From Albula goreensis (Eukaryota; Chordata; Actinopteri; Albuliformes; Albulidae): 64,000 bases of DNA. Location of the stretch: contig CM040763.1 in assembly GCA_022829145.1 (NCBI GenBank), forward strand, positions 1,275,342 to 1,339,341. Direction: 5' to 3'. The notes beneath the pieces are model-generated. The model searched no databases. It had not been told where the DNA came from and saw only the letters and a list, made by a program, of their open reading frames with translations. Positions 1 to 12,837 of the stretch are shown in pieces. Made by a program: the position numbers and the translations under genes. The number at the start of each line of letters is the position of its first letter. Positions within the stretch are counted from its first letter, which is position 1.

Positions 1-2010
1 TGGTTCTAGATTTAGTTGTACCTCTTTAACGTCATGTGTCATTTAATATGACAAAAAAAATTTCCAGAGATCATATTTGCTTGTCTCAAATCCAACAAAT
101 AATACTGAAAGAAACCTATGTTATGACATAAAGTCTGATGTGATTGAGTTGTGTACGGCCTTAAAGAAACAAAGTGCTTTTGGCCGAATCTGGGCCTCAG
201 CCCGTAGTGTGTGCCATACCCAGTTTTGGTGACGGTTTCGTTACCTTCACAGCCCCCGGCTTTCTCTCGTACCCGTGACCGGCTTAGCAGGTCTTTTTTT
301 CCCGGCTGCCTGATTTATTTATGTGAGGGTGTGCAAATGCAGTTACGGCCTTTTGAAACTCCATGACCGAGTCTTCAGGTTATTATTTCTCTGCGCTGTT
401 CAATCTCGCGTTTTGGACTGGCTGTATGGCATGGGAGTGCTGTGTTCCTTTATTCAGCGTTGATTGAGCAGAATGGGTTTGATATATTACACAGATATCT
501 GGGTAAGTGTGTGTGTGTGTGTGTGTCATACCTGGCTCAGGGTTGACCAGTTAAAATAAAACTCCCATTTTGTGTGTCATATGTCCTGCCACGTCCGTAC
601 GCCTATGAAGAATGTAAATACGTGGACATAAATTTCTTTGCTTGGAAAACAACAGAATTTGCTGCATAAACTAGTGCTTTACTGTATTTCTTTTATTCTG
701 ATAAAAGTAACCTGCCGGCCATAGACAATTCATGTTTTGAAATGGCCACAGTAACACTCATAATTATATATTGGTATCATTATTCAAGGTAATATGCTAT
801 ATATGTATAGTTGTTTGTTTTTCCAAATGAAGAGCCATTCCAATTTGAAGAAAAAACACTTGGAGCTGTTGTATTTCCTTTTCTTATTCTTTAAGTCATA
901 CTGTCTTTAATTCAGCCGTATAAGTGTGGTTAGGAAGTACTGAGTAGGAAATACAGACAAATAGAGTCATTTTATAAAGGCAAGTAGTAAGTGTCTATGG
1001 TTTGAATATAAGATGTTGGTTATGGAAGATGGCATTTAATTGTTTGTGGTATCATGGTTTGATCAAGTGAAATCATTTGGAAAAATGATTAAATACTTAA
1101 TGTCGAAAGTCAGCCATCCTGTTTCCAAATACAAAACAAATATGGCATTTTTACAAGTTTTGTATGAGTGAACTCACGTTTGACAGGCTTGTTAAGGCAG
1201 GAAGGACCTCTGTTAGAAGCCCTCTCATTTCATATGATTTTCGTATGGATAGAACCTTAGCCACTTTCCAAATGCATTTTAAGATTTGAGATTTAAATGA
1301 AGTCAGATAAATAACTGCACAGATAGTATGTACATTAAAGTTAGTTTAAGTAGATGAAATATATCTCAGTTAAGTAATCATATTTATGATAAATTTGTGA
1401 TTTCGATAAACAAACTCTGTCGCTTGTAAACATGTAGTAAACATGTAGTAAACGTGATGTTCTTTGCAAGCTCTGCTTTCCACTGAAGGATATAACATGT
1501 ATATGAAATGTTTGCTTGAGCATTTAAAGAAAGGTTCCCTGCCTACACAACATCACCAAGCAAACTATTCCAAACTTTGATAACCCTTTTTATAAAATAC
1601 TTCCTCATATATATATTCCTCAAAATGTTCCCATACGTAATTTCCCTCCATGTCCCTTTGTTCGGCTGACTGACCTCTTCTGTCAGACATAGATCAAAAT
1701 GGAGGACTTGAAGGGGTGTGGCTCTTCTTTATTTATATAGATATAGTGAATGTAAACGCATGTGCAAGAGCAAGCGCCTTTTTTATGAACTCACATTACT
1801 TGTATGAGGCTAATTTGGGTTCCCCACATGAACATTTTGTGTGGTAATTTAACTCTTGCACTTTATCAGAGTAACCTTTACACTTGTAATATTTAACATT
1901 GAGTGTTTTACAGTGTGTTCGGAGTTATTCTTGAGTGTTCTGTTAATTTTCAGTTTTGCTTTGATGTATTTCTGTTCACACGTTCCCTGTGCATGTTTAA
2001 AATGTTACAG
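1..2010. other. AT-rich unique non-coding DNA
   Basis: No convincing gene, repeat family or RNA is visible. Base composition is AT-rich with short homopolymers and one short GT run near 508-526. Only scattered short open frames exist, and none resembles a conserved protein. Confidence 0.6.
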
Positions 2011-2131
2011 ACAGGTAGACCACGGCAGAAATGCGAGCACATTAGATATGAGCAGACTGGCCTGCCTGGGGCCTGCTAATGAGGCAGAATGCTCAGTCCT
2101 CCTGTGGGAATGATGTAATGCATTCAGTCAG
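2011..2131 (+). ncRNA. weak candidate exon of a non-coding transcript
   Basis: A 121-bp segment follows an AG acceptor (gtttaaaatgttacag) and ends at a consensus donor, CAG followed by GTGAGT at 2132-2137. The donor is excellent, but the acceptor has a purine-containing tract, so the pair could be chance. No protein identity is apparent. If real, it would be an upstream exon of a + strand long non-coding RNA. Confidence 0.2.
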
Positions 2132-2435
2132 GTGAGTCAGACATCAGTCCCCCAGGGCAGCAGTGTTTGCTGGGATTTGTAGTTTTAGTGATAAAGTTAT
2201 TGAAACAACAGTTGGTTAAAGTGCTCTCTCCCACACACATACACCTACACTCACCTGTGTAAAGAAAAACACACTCATTATTTTCCAAGGCCTTAATACA
2301 CTGCTGACCAGAATGAAATGACAAAATCCTGCAGATTCCTTCAGGGCTAGTTTGACACCTCTGCCGTAATTCTGCAGGATGAGATGATTATGACCCCAGA
2401 GCAAGATGCAGAGAGCTGCAGATCCTGGCTCACAG

Positions 2436-2518
2436 TGCGTGCGTGTGTGTGTGTGTATATAAATGTGTGTGCTCAGCTGTGTGGGTGTGTGTGTGTGCTT
2501 GGCTGTGTGTATGTGTGA

Positions 2519-2581
<63 letters not shown>

Positions 2582-2600
2582 TGGCTGTGTGTATGTGTGA

Positions 2601-2635
<35 letters not shown>

Positions 2636-2955
2636 AATGTGTGTGCTCAGCTGTGTGTATGTGTGTGTGTGTGTATGTGTGAGTCTATGTGTGTGTGTGT
2701 GTGCTCGGCTGTGTGTATGTGTGAGTCTATGTGTGTGTGTGCTCGGCTGTATGTATCTGTGAGTCTATGTGTGTGTATGTGTGTGTGTGTGTGTGAATGC
2801 TTGGCTGTGTGTATGTGTGAGTCTGTGTGTGTGTGTGTGTGTGCTCGGCTGTGTGTATGTGTGAGTCTAAGTGTGTGTGTATGTGGGTGTGTGTGCTCGG
2901 CTGTATGTATGTGTGAGTCTATGTGAGTGTGTGCTCGGCTGTATGTATCTGTGAG

Positions 2956-2995
<40 letters not shown>

Positions 2996-3022
2996 GTCGG
3001 CTGTGTGTGTGTGTATGTGTAT
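2436..3022. repeat. Compound TG microsatellite/minisatellite
   Basis: About 590 bp of (TG)n is interrupted by recurring short blocks such as gctcggctgtgtgtatgtg and gagtctatgtg, giving a higher-order tandem structure on top of the dinucleotide. The longest uninterrupted GT run is around 2522-2579. Long CVCV-type open frames here are repeat artefacts. Confidence 0.95.
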
Positions 3023-5320
3023 TTTCAGGCTGCTGGACGCTCGGTTGTGTCCAGCTGTTTAGCCTGCAGAAATGGCTGCCTCTCTGTATGTCAGTGCTGG
3101 ACTGTGGCATGGAGAGGCTGTGTGGAAATGCATCCAGCTGGGCCTAGCACTGTTTCCAGCCTGGGATCAAGGTAGATCCTCCCAGCCTGACCCAACGCGC
3201 TCCTCAGCCTGGGATCACAGCCTCATTGCTGTAGTTCACTGGAAGATCCATAATTTGAGCTGCTCTGCAATGTGCTCAAAAGCACATGCAACATGCAGCT
3301 TTGTGCAGGAGGGCTGTGGGTAAAGGATCCACCAGCAGGGGTCACTGTTTTGTAACGAGCCATAGGCGTCCCTGTCTATTGGGTCTCTTCCTCCCTGGGT
3401 GAAGCGACAGCCAATTACAGAAACAGAGTCTCGCTGGAACAAGGTAGCCACTGAGTAGAATGAGACCAAAATTTCCCGCTCTTACTTAAGTTTGTATGTC
3501 ATTTCTTGTATTTATTTTGGTAGTAATCAATACAAGATGGAGCTTGTTGCTTTTGTACATTATAAATTGAACCTATTCCTTAAAAATTCCATCTCAGTTG
3601 GTGAACTCGGTCTTCCAGTCTGGCGTTGAAGCACAGCCGTTTCACCAGCATCTCAAAGAAACTGTCGTCAGTCACTCTGGAAGAGGCTCTTCCACAGTCT
3701 GAGGCCCTGCTGCGCTGTTTTTGTGGTTAACACAGAGAAAATAAACCTGTTCCTCCACTGTGGGAGTTTTGGAGTGTCTGGCTGCGGCCCTGAGCTGTTT
3801 TCCACTCTAGAGCTGCATCCGCATGGTCTGTTCTGACTCGCAGTTTTAAACATGACAGAGACACGGAGCTCAACACTGATGACGGATGCTAATTTATGGA
3901 GTTCCATTCTCATAAAGTTTTGCAATTTTTCAATCACAACTTTTTTTTTTTGGTGTTGCGCCCTCAAAAACGTTACGGCATTTTACCACCCATCCCTAAT
4001 GGGCACACAACCGCCTGACGGTCTGTTCACACTGGATTTCTATCCATTTTCTCTCTCTCTCTCTCTCACTCTCTGTCTCTCCTCCCTCTTTCTCCCTTTT
4101 CTCTTTCCCCCAGTCAATTCAATGCTAAGTCATGTCAAACAGCTTTTTTGCCTTGACAAATAACATTGTATCGCTACAGCACAGTAAAAAAGTTTACAAA
4201 CATTCCAAAAAATGACATCAGCAAAAACTGTATATTGGTGTCTGTAGATGATGTACCGGACAAATTAATGGAAACACTTCCTGAATAATGGCTAATTTCT
4301 CCTGCCTTCCTCTCTCCCTGCCCTTCCATATAAATCGCTGTGATGGAGGAAAGGGTTCCATAGTTCACACACTGCTATGTGGCTGCAGTTTCTCAGTGTA
4401 TGAAGTAACTACACAATCACACCAGCGCACAGCCCTAGCTCTCCAGTCTTTTCCCCCTGTTGGCATGGTTACTGATGACCTGTGAAAGTACAGTAGGTTT
4501 TGGATATCTGGCGTGTTTCTGTGCATCCACATCAGGTTTTTTTACAGTATGTGCATGACCTAATTTTACTCAGAGGAGAAAAAAATGCACAATTATGGCT
4601 GTCTTTGGAGGCCTAGTTTTTTGCTCTGGATATTTCCTCGCCGGATTTGACAGTGGAGCACACAAAGTTCATTTCAGGACAGTGAAATGCTTTTTTTCCA
4701 TTGTGAATGGCGTAGGAAGAACGGGTCTCCGGGCCGGAGCGGCCCTGCATTTTGGCCTGCTCCACCAAACTCCTTTATTGTCTATTTTGGCTGAACTCGC
4801 AGCTCTTCGTTTTCTGCCAAGACAACTTCAGGTCTTTAAAGATACAGTTCTTACATGGAGAATGAAACTGATCTCAGTTCAGTTCATCTGCTCCTGTCCA
4901 CACAGGAGCTGTTGGTCTGCTCTCAGAAACAATTTATTTTGTATTTTTTAAATAACGATGATGAGTAGATTGGTTTTTAAATGCCCTTTGGGTTTTTGAT
5001 TTGGTCATTAATATAAAATTTGTGCAATATCCTTCCAGCCCAGCCACACACACACAAACACGTCCACGGTAGAGGTCCTACGCTGCCGTCCCCGCTGTGG
5101 TGTAAGCGTCTCCTTACACAGTCTAAGATATGGCAGCATCGAGGTGGCAGCCTAATGAATGGCGACCTCCCCAGACCTCTGGAGATCCTAAAGTACAGAA
5201 CGACTGCTGGAGCACTGCTGATTGGCTACTACTAGGTGGGAGAGCAGCAGCCAATCCAGAGCTGATTGGTGGAGTGGTATGAGAAATACAGATAGTGTTT
5301 TACTCTGATTGGGTTCTATG
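3023..5320. other. Unique non-coding DNA
   Basis: Mixed-composition DNA with no recognisable gene. There is a short CT-rich tract near 4050-4110 and a few CA units near 5045-5060. Open frames such as the 118-codon one at 4595-4951 show no motif or repeat of a known family and are treated as chance. Confidence 0.55.
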
Positions 5321-5460
5321 TGTGGCCTGTAGTGTGTAAAATAGTCACTGGCTCTTTCCTGTAGTACTGTGTGTGGCCTGTAGGGTGTAAAATAGTCACT
5401 GGCTCTCTCCTGTAGTACTGTGTATGGCCTGTAGGGTGTAAAATAGTCACTGTCTCTGGC
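5321..5460. repeat. 51-bp tandem repeat, about 2.7 copies
   Basis: A unit beginning tgtggcctgtag and containing gtaaaatagtcactggctc repeats almost exactly at 51-bp spacing. The third copy is partial and decays into unique DNA. Confidence 0.9.
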
Positions 5461-6885
5461 TCGTTTCTACTTAACGCCTGGGCCTTGGCTTACAGCTTCA
5501 GGAGCGCTGTGCTCTTTGCTGTATTACGCAGCTGTATAAGAGAAGCACAGAAAAAAAATCACATCTCCCAAAAAAAGAAAAAAAAATTCATCCATGAACC
5601 TCCAAGTTTTCATCCATTTGATGAAGATCGGGCCGAGGTTAATTGCTTCCATATAGCCTCATAGTGCCATGTGAACTGAGTGAGTGCTCAGGAGAGAACC
5701 GGGCCTTAGGCATACACAAATGTAGCACTTTTACTCCCAATCACTAGTGGAAGTGCCAGCAAGAGAATGAATTTTCACAGCACCAAAGACAGGGGTGGAG
5801 CTACCACATGTCATGCGCAGTAGAGGCTGTTTCCTGTTACTGCCTGTCCTCGCCCCTCCCACCCTGTCCAGCATCTGTATACACCCCTGTGAGGGAGCCA
5901 TGTGATTGGTTGTCGCCCAGAGAGGGAGAGAAGCACTCCGTGGGATGACAGTGTCTCATTACACACAGGAGAGCCAATGGCTCATTTAAATTATGGATTC
6001 AAATCTGGACTAAAAGGGGGAGGGGGTTTAATAAGTAAATACTTTTACCGAGTGTTTGAAAGGAATTTTATTTATGTTTTTGTATTTTGTGCAATCCGTG
6101 GCAGTAAGAGGGTTTTTTTTTATTTCTTATTCTTACAATTGTATTTTGGAGGGGTGATCTTAATGTTCAAAACACATGCAATTTTGATTTATTTGGAAGA
6201 TATATGGGAGTTAAATATCTAGAGAAAGTTAGATCAGCAAAATCCACCAAGGGGGACATTAAAATGCAATGCTGAATTACCCTGCGATTGAGTTCAGGCA
6301 AGACTGCATTTCTCCTGCACTGGAAACATAAATCTACTGGCACATGAAAAAGACAGCAGAAATATAACTTGGACCTAGGACTGCCTATTTTTTTTTTTTT
6401 TTGTAATGTCTTTTTTTAAACGTATCGTAGGTGTGATTCACCAGTCAAAGGAAGAATTTTTTGGCCTGTTTTTTTTTTCCAGTGTTTGGAACAGTTTTCC
6501 CCTGGGTGGTGACTTGTTTCAGCTGGGTTGTATCATAGCAACTAAAGACAGAGGAACACTCCGGAACACCAAGCACAGAGAATCATATCACCAGCCCATT
6601 GAAAAAAAGAGAGCGGGAGAGGGAGAGACAGGGCTGATGTTCATTTGTATGAATTTTGTTGAAAGAGAGAAAAAACATAAATATAATATGGGGTGCATGT
6701 GTTTGTGTCAGTGGGGATTTTTGGCCTTATAAAGTACATATTTTAAAGATTCAGAAATACAAGTTTGTCTCGTCATGCCAATATATCAAATCTGAATTGA
6801 ACTGAATGGAGGGACAGACTCAAAACAGAGAGGAATAGTGAAGTAGAGAGAAAAAGTGCAGTCCTGTAAGAGGGGCTTTGTTGCT
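5461..6885. other. Unique non-coding DNA
   Basis: AT-rich with several A and T homopolymers (for example T runs near 6388-6402). No gene signal stands out. A 106-codon frame at 5902-6222 and a 108-codon frame at 6406-6732 have no recognisable domain. Confidence 0.5.
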
Positions 6886-6889
6886 CTCC

Positions 6890-6990
6890 CTTCGAGGGGT
6901 ACGTCAGCTTTTAGCAGGACCCGCCCACTCATTTGCATAAGAGCCCTCCCTGTGGGCTGGTGTCACAGAGAGAGGTTTCTGCTCTAAACA
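6890..6990. promoter_or_regulatory. Candidate promoter/enhancer with CRE-half, GC box and octamer
   Basis: Within about 50 bp there is a CRE half-site (TACGTCA, 6900-6906), a GC-box-like CCGCCC (6921-6926) and a perfect POU octamer ATTTGCAT (6931-6938). This density of known activator motifs in AT-rich surroundings suggests a regulatory element. Motifs this short also occur by chance, so the call is tentative. Confidence 0.3.
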
Positions 6991-6999
6991 TTATTTCCC

Positions 7000-8282
7000 T
7001 GAGCCTTTGAAGAACATGGAACCATCAGATCTACATTACAGAGGACCCCGAAGAACTTTCTGCTTCAGACAATTTAATTGGTTTTACGGTCAATTGACTG
7101 AACAGTTGTTTCACTCAATTGTTGACAAATCAGAGCCAGCAACACTTTGTGGCACAAGCTGATTTTTTCAATGTTGTATTTCAGTTTTGTTTCCCCACAT
7201 TTCATTTATTTGACAAGACATTTGCGAAAATAAAAAAGGATGGATTATGATTCTCATTGTGATTTAGAGTGAAGGAAACACATCTGTGCAGAACAGGAAT
7301 TTGGAACCAAGAGCGGAATCACCTGTTTCTAGGTCTCCCAGATTTTTTTTTCGGTTTGGGACAGAAAGGATAAAAAGTTCTACAAGACCTGAATGAGACG
7401 TGTAGCCTCATGACAGGGACAGAAGAGCTGTTTTCTGGTTCTGGTCACTATTTACCGTCTCTGCTGGTTTCAGCCTGTATTTTACAGTGTTCTTACCGCT
7501 TCCTGGTAATCAACAGCTATCTCCTGCTGCAGAAGGGGAAGGACTGTGCTAATGATTAAACCAGACAAAGCGTTTCTGACCTGCTCAAACCCCCAAGGGA
7601 TCATTTTCTGCAGGGTTCTGTGGTCACCTTCAATTCTGATTCTCTTGTCAGGTGTCCTCTCCTCTCAGGTGTGTGTGTATGTGTGTGTGTGTGTATGTGC
7701 GTATGTGGGTGTGTTGTTTTGTGGTTTGTCAAAATTCATTTGAGTATTTGGGCTCTTTTGAGGGAAGGTTGATACAATATCATCACTAATAACCTGACTA
7801 CCTTTTATATGGCAGATTTTCATCACCATGAAATCTTATTTTCAAATGTTATACTTCATATATTTTTGCAATCCTGCTAGATTATTATATGCAATATGTA
7901 CTGCATGTTTTAATATTTTTATATGCATGCAATCATATTATATGACAGTGTGATTATGTGAAGAACATTACAGATTACAGTAGGAAAATGGGACAACCAG
8001 TATCAAAGCATGTATCCCTCCTTACATTTTGGGACTGGAAAAAAAAGACAAAATCTGTACTGGACCGCAGTAAATAATATTTTCATAAAACTTCATGTAT
8101 ATACTGTGTCATGTTTTTTTGTACTCTTATTTTTCTTCAGAAGGGGTTGTTTCATCTTGACACTTAATTGTAATGGATTCATGTTCTTCTAATTTCTCTG
8201 CAAAATCTTTACTTAGGTGTACCAGATTAAATGCTGTTTATTTGCTCACATATTTACTGGTTTTTTGTTGTTGTTTTTTACT
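7000..8282. other. AT-rich non-coding DNA with short TG tract
   Basis: Only a short TG-rich stretch (about 7670-7712) and T-rich runs are visible. No gene or RNA was recognised. Confidence 0.55.
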
Positions 8283-8610
8283 GTGGCAGAAGTGGTGACC
8301 TGTGACAGGAGACGTGCGCGCGAGGGTCGAGTTTTATTAACTGTCAGCAAACAGCGCGAGACGTGGCCTCTCCTCCCCTCCGAATTTTACCCCGTGACCC
8401 AGACACTGCCTGTCTGCTGCCATAGTTACAGGGAAAGGTCTCCGTGGAGCACGTTCGGTGGCCTGCAGTGTGCGGGTCGCGCAGACCTCTTCCGTCCACG
8501 GATCACTTTCCACCGGCCTCTGCACGCGCGCGCCTCGCGGGGCCGTAAATGCCAGTGGCTCTCAGCACCCCGGGCGGATCTGACCGGCTCTCGTTAGCGC
8601 TTTGCTTGCG
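8283..8610. promoter_or_regulatory. CpG-rich patch
   Basis: About 330 bp of CpG-rich sequence (gcgcgcgag, cacgcgcgcgcctcgcgg, gggcggatc) sits abruptly between AT-rich flanks. It is preceded by a T-rich tract ending in AG at 8289, which could be a splice acceptor. It may be an unmethylated regulatory island or an exon. The 126-codon frame across it has no recognisable family. Confidence 0.35.
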
Positions 8611-9500
8611 TCATCCCAACGGCAGCATTAGCTCATTGCTAAAACCTCATAAGCTTTGAAACAGCTGTTCTGGTGTTCCCCTTTTGAAATGGCAACGGCT
8701 TTTTCAGGAAATGTTTCTTTTTGAAGATGGTTTTCTACAGGTTAATTAACGCAGAGTGTTGCAGGAGGCCGTCTCAAACATGATCGCGCCTTAGGAACTC
8801 ATGTCTTTCTTCTGAATAAATCAGGGACACAAAGGATTATTCTGTAGATATTTCAAGACATGACAAAAATATATTTTTTTTTTATTAAAAGTGTGCTGGT
8901 TCCATAAATAGTAAATTGGTCAAAAAGTGACACTTGGAAAATAGGTTGGAATTTTAATTAAATGGATTAATATTATCCTTTTTGCACAAATTTGAAACAT
9001 TGAATTCAACACATTTCAATCAAACATTGAAGTCAGAATCAACATTTATTGCAAACATTATGCTGCCCATAATTGGCTGTTTGAAAAGTAAGGCTTAAGG
9101 GGTTGCTGCGATATACGTATTTTGACAGCAATGATTAGTTTATTTTTATTAAATTCCTGTTTCTAGTTTTGTGCTGTTAGTGTGATCATAACAGTTATGT
9201 GGGAATCAAATGCAATGTTTATTATGACAAATCAGTTATTTCAAACAAATGACATCGTTGCTATTTATAGAACAAAGATGGGCAGTTTTGACAAAAAGTC
9301 AGAATCTTTGTTTTTAGAATGTTACTTTTAAAAAGCATTGATGCAAAAATAATATTTTATTTATTTAGTAAGTCCTGGAATCAGTTAACATGGATGTTAT
9401 ATTTTAAAGATAAGAAAATGTACTTGTAAAACCTCTTTTTTAATTTGACAAATGAAAGCTGGTGATTCTTTTTTTTACCTTCCATTCATTGTCTTTTCAT
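8611..9500. other. AT-rich non-coding DNA
   Basis: Strongly AT-rich with T runs near 8873-8883. Nothing recognisable. Confidence 0.55.
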
Positions 9501-9504
9501 TTAC

Positions 9505-9760
9505 TTTACAACAATCAGACATTCAGCCCACACTCTTAACCAGGCGACTTACAAAAGCACATCCAATTAGCTAGGTAGGTAATTAGAGACAATTGCAAAT
9601 TGTTTGCATCACAACCAGTACCCAGAGTTCTGTTCTGTCCATCAGCCTGAAGAACATCCAGCACCACACATGACACACGGTAATCAGGAAGTAAAAAGGT
9701 GCACTTGAGGATACAGTGATAAGATCGAGCCACAAATATAGCCAGGCCTGAAGAAATACT
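9505..9760 (-). mobile_element. Decayed SINE-like element
   Basis: The order of blocks (ttactttacaa, cagacattcag, ggcgacttacaa) resembles the widespread fish repeat whose body reads cagacgc-ttttatccaaag-cgacttacaa. The copy is heavily diverged, and its boundaries and strand are approximate. Confidence 0.4.
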
Positions 9761-10459
9761 CAGAGATCAGGGTGCATTTTTTAGTAATTTAAAAAATATT
9801 AACAGCTTAATAATTATGATCGTGAGTGTCTTGTCTAGTACCATAAAAAAAGCTTTTTTAGAACTTCTAATGACAGCGAGGACATGCATGTTATGCTTTT
9901 TGATGTGAATTTGAATGCAATCATTTCTACACTATTTTATACCCTTTTAGTATAAAATAAAACTTTATTAATGTGCTGTTTCTGAAGCCGCACCTCGACT
10001 TTACAGCATGGAGCACATTGTAGAACGTCTACCAGAATTGTACCAGATTCTACACCATTCCCATAATCCAGATTGAGAAAAAATGGGTGGGAATTAAGAA
10101 TAGTCAATCAATCCATGAATAAAGTGAGACAGCATCCACGATAAAAGCTACAAGTGCCTTCATTTTATATTAAACAGAGATTTTTAACCCAGCTAAACCC
10201 AAACGGTTCATATTTAATGAAAATGGGCCCGGTTTGATAAAAACCCTCCTAGCACTGAGATCATTGAGTGTTTTGGGAAACCGAACCCTAAATTATTATC
10301 GTCTCAGGGATGTTAAATCATCACCAATCATTAATAATTAATAATGTTGTAATAATACGTTAGGAGCTTGTGAGTGTGTGTGATTGCGAGTGAGTGTGTG
10401 TATGTTCTGTCTTCCTGTCAGTAACGTCAGTAATGTCTGCTTCTCTCTCTGCACGGCAG
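9761..10459. other. AT-rich non-coding DNA
   Basis: No gene is recognised. The last 80 bp become pyrimidine-rich and serve as the acceptor tract for the candidate exon at 10460. Confidence 0.55.
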
Positions 10460-10512
10460 CGGCGGTGGATACCTGGAGGGCTCTGGAGGACAGGACTGGC
10501 GCTCTGACGCAG
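10460..10512 (+). ncRNA. Candidate internal exon (53 bp)
   Basis: A pyrimidine tract (ttctctctctgcacggcag) leads to an AG at 10458-10459, and the segment ends in GCAG followed by a GTGAGA donor at 10513. One frame is open across it (reading G-G-G-Y-L-E-G-S-G-G and so on), but no conserved protein is recognised and no matching open exon was found. It may be an upstream exon of the let-7 host transcript or of an unrelated lncRNA. Confidence 0.4.
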
Positions 10513-11504
10513 GTGAGAGATTAACGTTCACCTCAGCTAGGGGGTCACCTGGCTGCTACCTGTGAACAAACCAGGCTGGCTGTTAGACACTGAGCAGCTG
10601 GAGACCAGGCAAACACGGCAGGGATTTCACCCTGAAATTCAGTACAGAACAATGTCTGCAGCCTGTCTGCACACGTGGTGGGACAGTTTCATCTCAGAGT
10701 ATGAGTATTTGCATGAATTCTAAAACACATCGAGCGAAACAGTGATCTTGAGGGGCTAGTTTGAATGGTAGCTCGTTAATTAGCCCATTAGCCGGTATTG
10801 TAACAGTGTGAGAAAAACACAGAATGAAAAAATAACTTATTCATTTGAGCAAGGCTAACTTCCAGAAAAAAAAAATCTAACCAGCCTCATGAATGTGCCG
10901 GATGACATACCGTGTAGCTGGGTGCTCGTGTAAAATGATATTTCACAAATATGAGTTATTTCCCATAACAAATACCTTAAAATATATGGTTTGTTCATGT
11001 TGCACAATCATTTAGACTGGCATAAAACTTTCTCTGCAGCATATTTTTACACGGAAGCTTGCAGTCACAGCAGTAGTCCCTACCTCTTTGGCAGGTTTTA
11101 CTGATGCAGACAGATGCGGTCAGAGATACTCACCTGTGTGGGTGTGGTCAGGTCAGGTCAGGCACACTCACCTGTGAGAGGGAAAATTGGGAAGATTTAA
11201 AACGTGGTCTTTATCACGGGGTTCACTCAGGATTTTTGAGCTACTCATACAGGGACAGTCTGAAAACCGTCCATAATGACAGGGAGCTTGGGCCGTGAGT
11301 GTGTATGATACTCATCTGAATATGGGGAGTGGGTGTGAGAGGGTACACGGGGGCATTCGTACAGGAAACGTAGATGTAGGAGTATTTTAATACTGAGACG
11401 AATGCATGAGGGATAAGAGGTGTGGTGCGGCTCGTTTGTGTGTCTCACCGTCAGCGTGTGGCATTCGACCGGTCTGTCGGCAGTAAGCCTCTGGGACACA
11501 CAGA
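10513..11504. other. Non-coding DNA
   Basis: Mixed composition with small CA/TG clusters and a ggtcaggtcaggtca triplet near 11148-11161. No gene was recognised. Confidence 0.5.
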
Positions 11505-12060
11505 ATAAAGGCGCACACAGCGTGAGGAGCAGGACGCAGTCTCACCGCGCCTCGGAGAGTGTGAATTTAAGGGCTGCGCACCTGATCATCTGCATGTAGA
11601 GCAGTCAGTGCAGCCGTAGCTCATGAGGAGCTGCGCTCTCTCCTGCTCTTCTCCCTCTACCAACTTGTTAGATGTTTTTTTTTCTCCTTTTCCCTTGAGA
11701 CCTGCAAAGCATCATGGGAGATGGCTCTGCATTCCCTCGCTTCTGAATGATACGTTGCCCTTCCAAACTCTCACGATCACGCTGGATGGTAAATGTCGTC
11801 TTAATGAGGGGCGATACGGCGGCTCTCTCTTCCTCCTCCGTCTTCGTTATTTGCGGAAGTGCAGAGCGCGGGCCGCGCTACCTCCTCTGGCCTATCCGAT
11901 TGGTGTTTGCGAGCCCCCCCCCCGCGGGGCAGGCGGAGGAGGTGAAGCTCTGCGCTTGTTACGCTGTCCTGATGAATATCCTCTGCTGGCTCGAGCAATC
12001 TGCTCACGTAGGCCATGCCACTGCGCAGCTACTCTGATTAAATACGGCTATTGTCTCAGA
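11505..12060. promoter_or_regulatory. CpG-rich promoter-like region with ETS and CCAAT motifs
   Basis: CpG density rises sharply. Motifs include an ETS core (gcggaagtgc, near 11853), an inverted CCAAT box (ccgattggtg, near 11896) and a C9-GCGGGG block. A 187-codon frame crosses it but has no known domain, and low stop frequency is expected in CpG-rich DNA. No TATA box is seen. A dispersed-start promoter is plausible. Confidence 0.4.
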
Positions 12061-12837
12061 GAAAACTACCACAGACCGGCTTATGTGTGTGTGAGACACG
12101 GGGGAGACGGGGAAAGAGTGTATGAGAGAGAGAGACCACAAATGCTTGCTCTCTCTGCTACCAACATTCTGCACTGGGAAAAATGAGGAATGTAGATGAA
12201 AGTGCTGAACGGAGATACTGTCAAGTGTCATAATCCATAAACTCATTCCTGTCACCGAGAAATGTGAGCCTGCGCAAAACTAACTACCTGTCAATAATGC
12301 ACATTTAAATAAGGTCAGATTCATCTTTCTTACTGTATTATTTTTTGTTATTATTATTATTAGTAGCAGTTGTAGTAGTGGTAGTGGTGTAATACTGAGT
12401 GCTAGAAACCTCAGCTTTCTACTTTTATATACTTTCATGTGATTTGAGATGAAACCAAAGTTAACAGTGATGACAGTGTGTGTGTGCCTCTGTACTGAAC
12501 GTACTGAGTGATACAGGTGTCAGGCCTGTGTCCTGTGAGACAGTGCCATCCCCTCGCCTGTGCCAGGGTTAAGTGAGCTCAGGTAAGAGGTGAGAGATGT
12601 AGCAGGGACGGATATTTGTGACTGGACACTCACTGAGGAACGCAGGCTGAGCAAACACTGACTGGGAGGCAGAAGGTGACATCACAGGTGACAGCAAAGA
12701 GGAACAGAAGCTAGATTAGATGCTAAATTACAGGTAACAGAAATGCCACACTGCAGGTAACTGTGCAGTTTGAGCCAGGGAGCAAGGGGTTGGATTAGAT
12801 GCTAAATTACAGGTAATGGCAGGTAGCATAGACAAAG
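12061..12837. other. Non-coding DNA with a strong orphan splice donor
   Basis: A consensus donor, CTCAG followed by GTAAGA, lies at 12583-12588. The nearest upstream AG (12516) has a poor pyrimidine tract. Otherwise no gene features are seen. Confidence 0.4.

Noticed and set aside
2443-2926. Cys/Val-rich frames (CVCVCV)
   Set aside because: Direct translation of the TG repeat. Similar frames near 15203-15534, 42439-42765, 48131-48799 and 60654-60967 are rejected for the same reason.
11623-12186. 187-codon frame on the + strand
   Set aside because: Crosses a CpG-rich promoter-like area where stops are rare; no domain, no homopolymer-free conserved core and overlapping frames on the other strand.
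12517-12582. Possible 66-bp exon ending in a GTAAGA donor
   Set aside because: The donor is excellent, but the upstream AG lacks a pyrimidine tract; kept only as an orphan donor.
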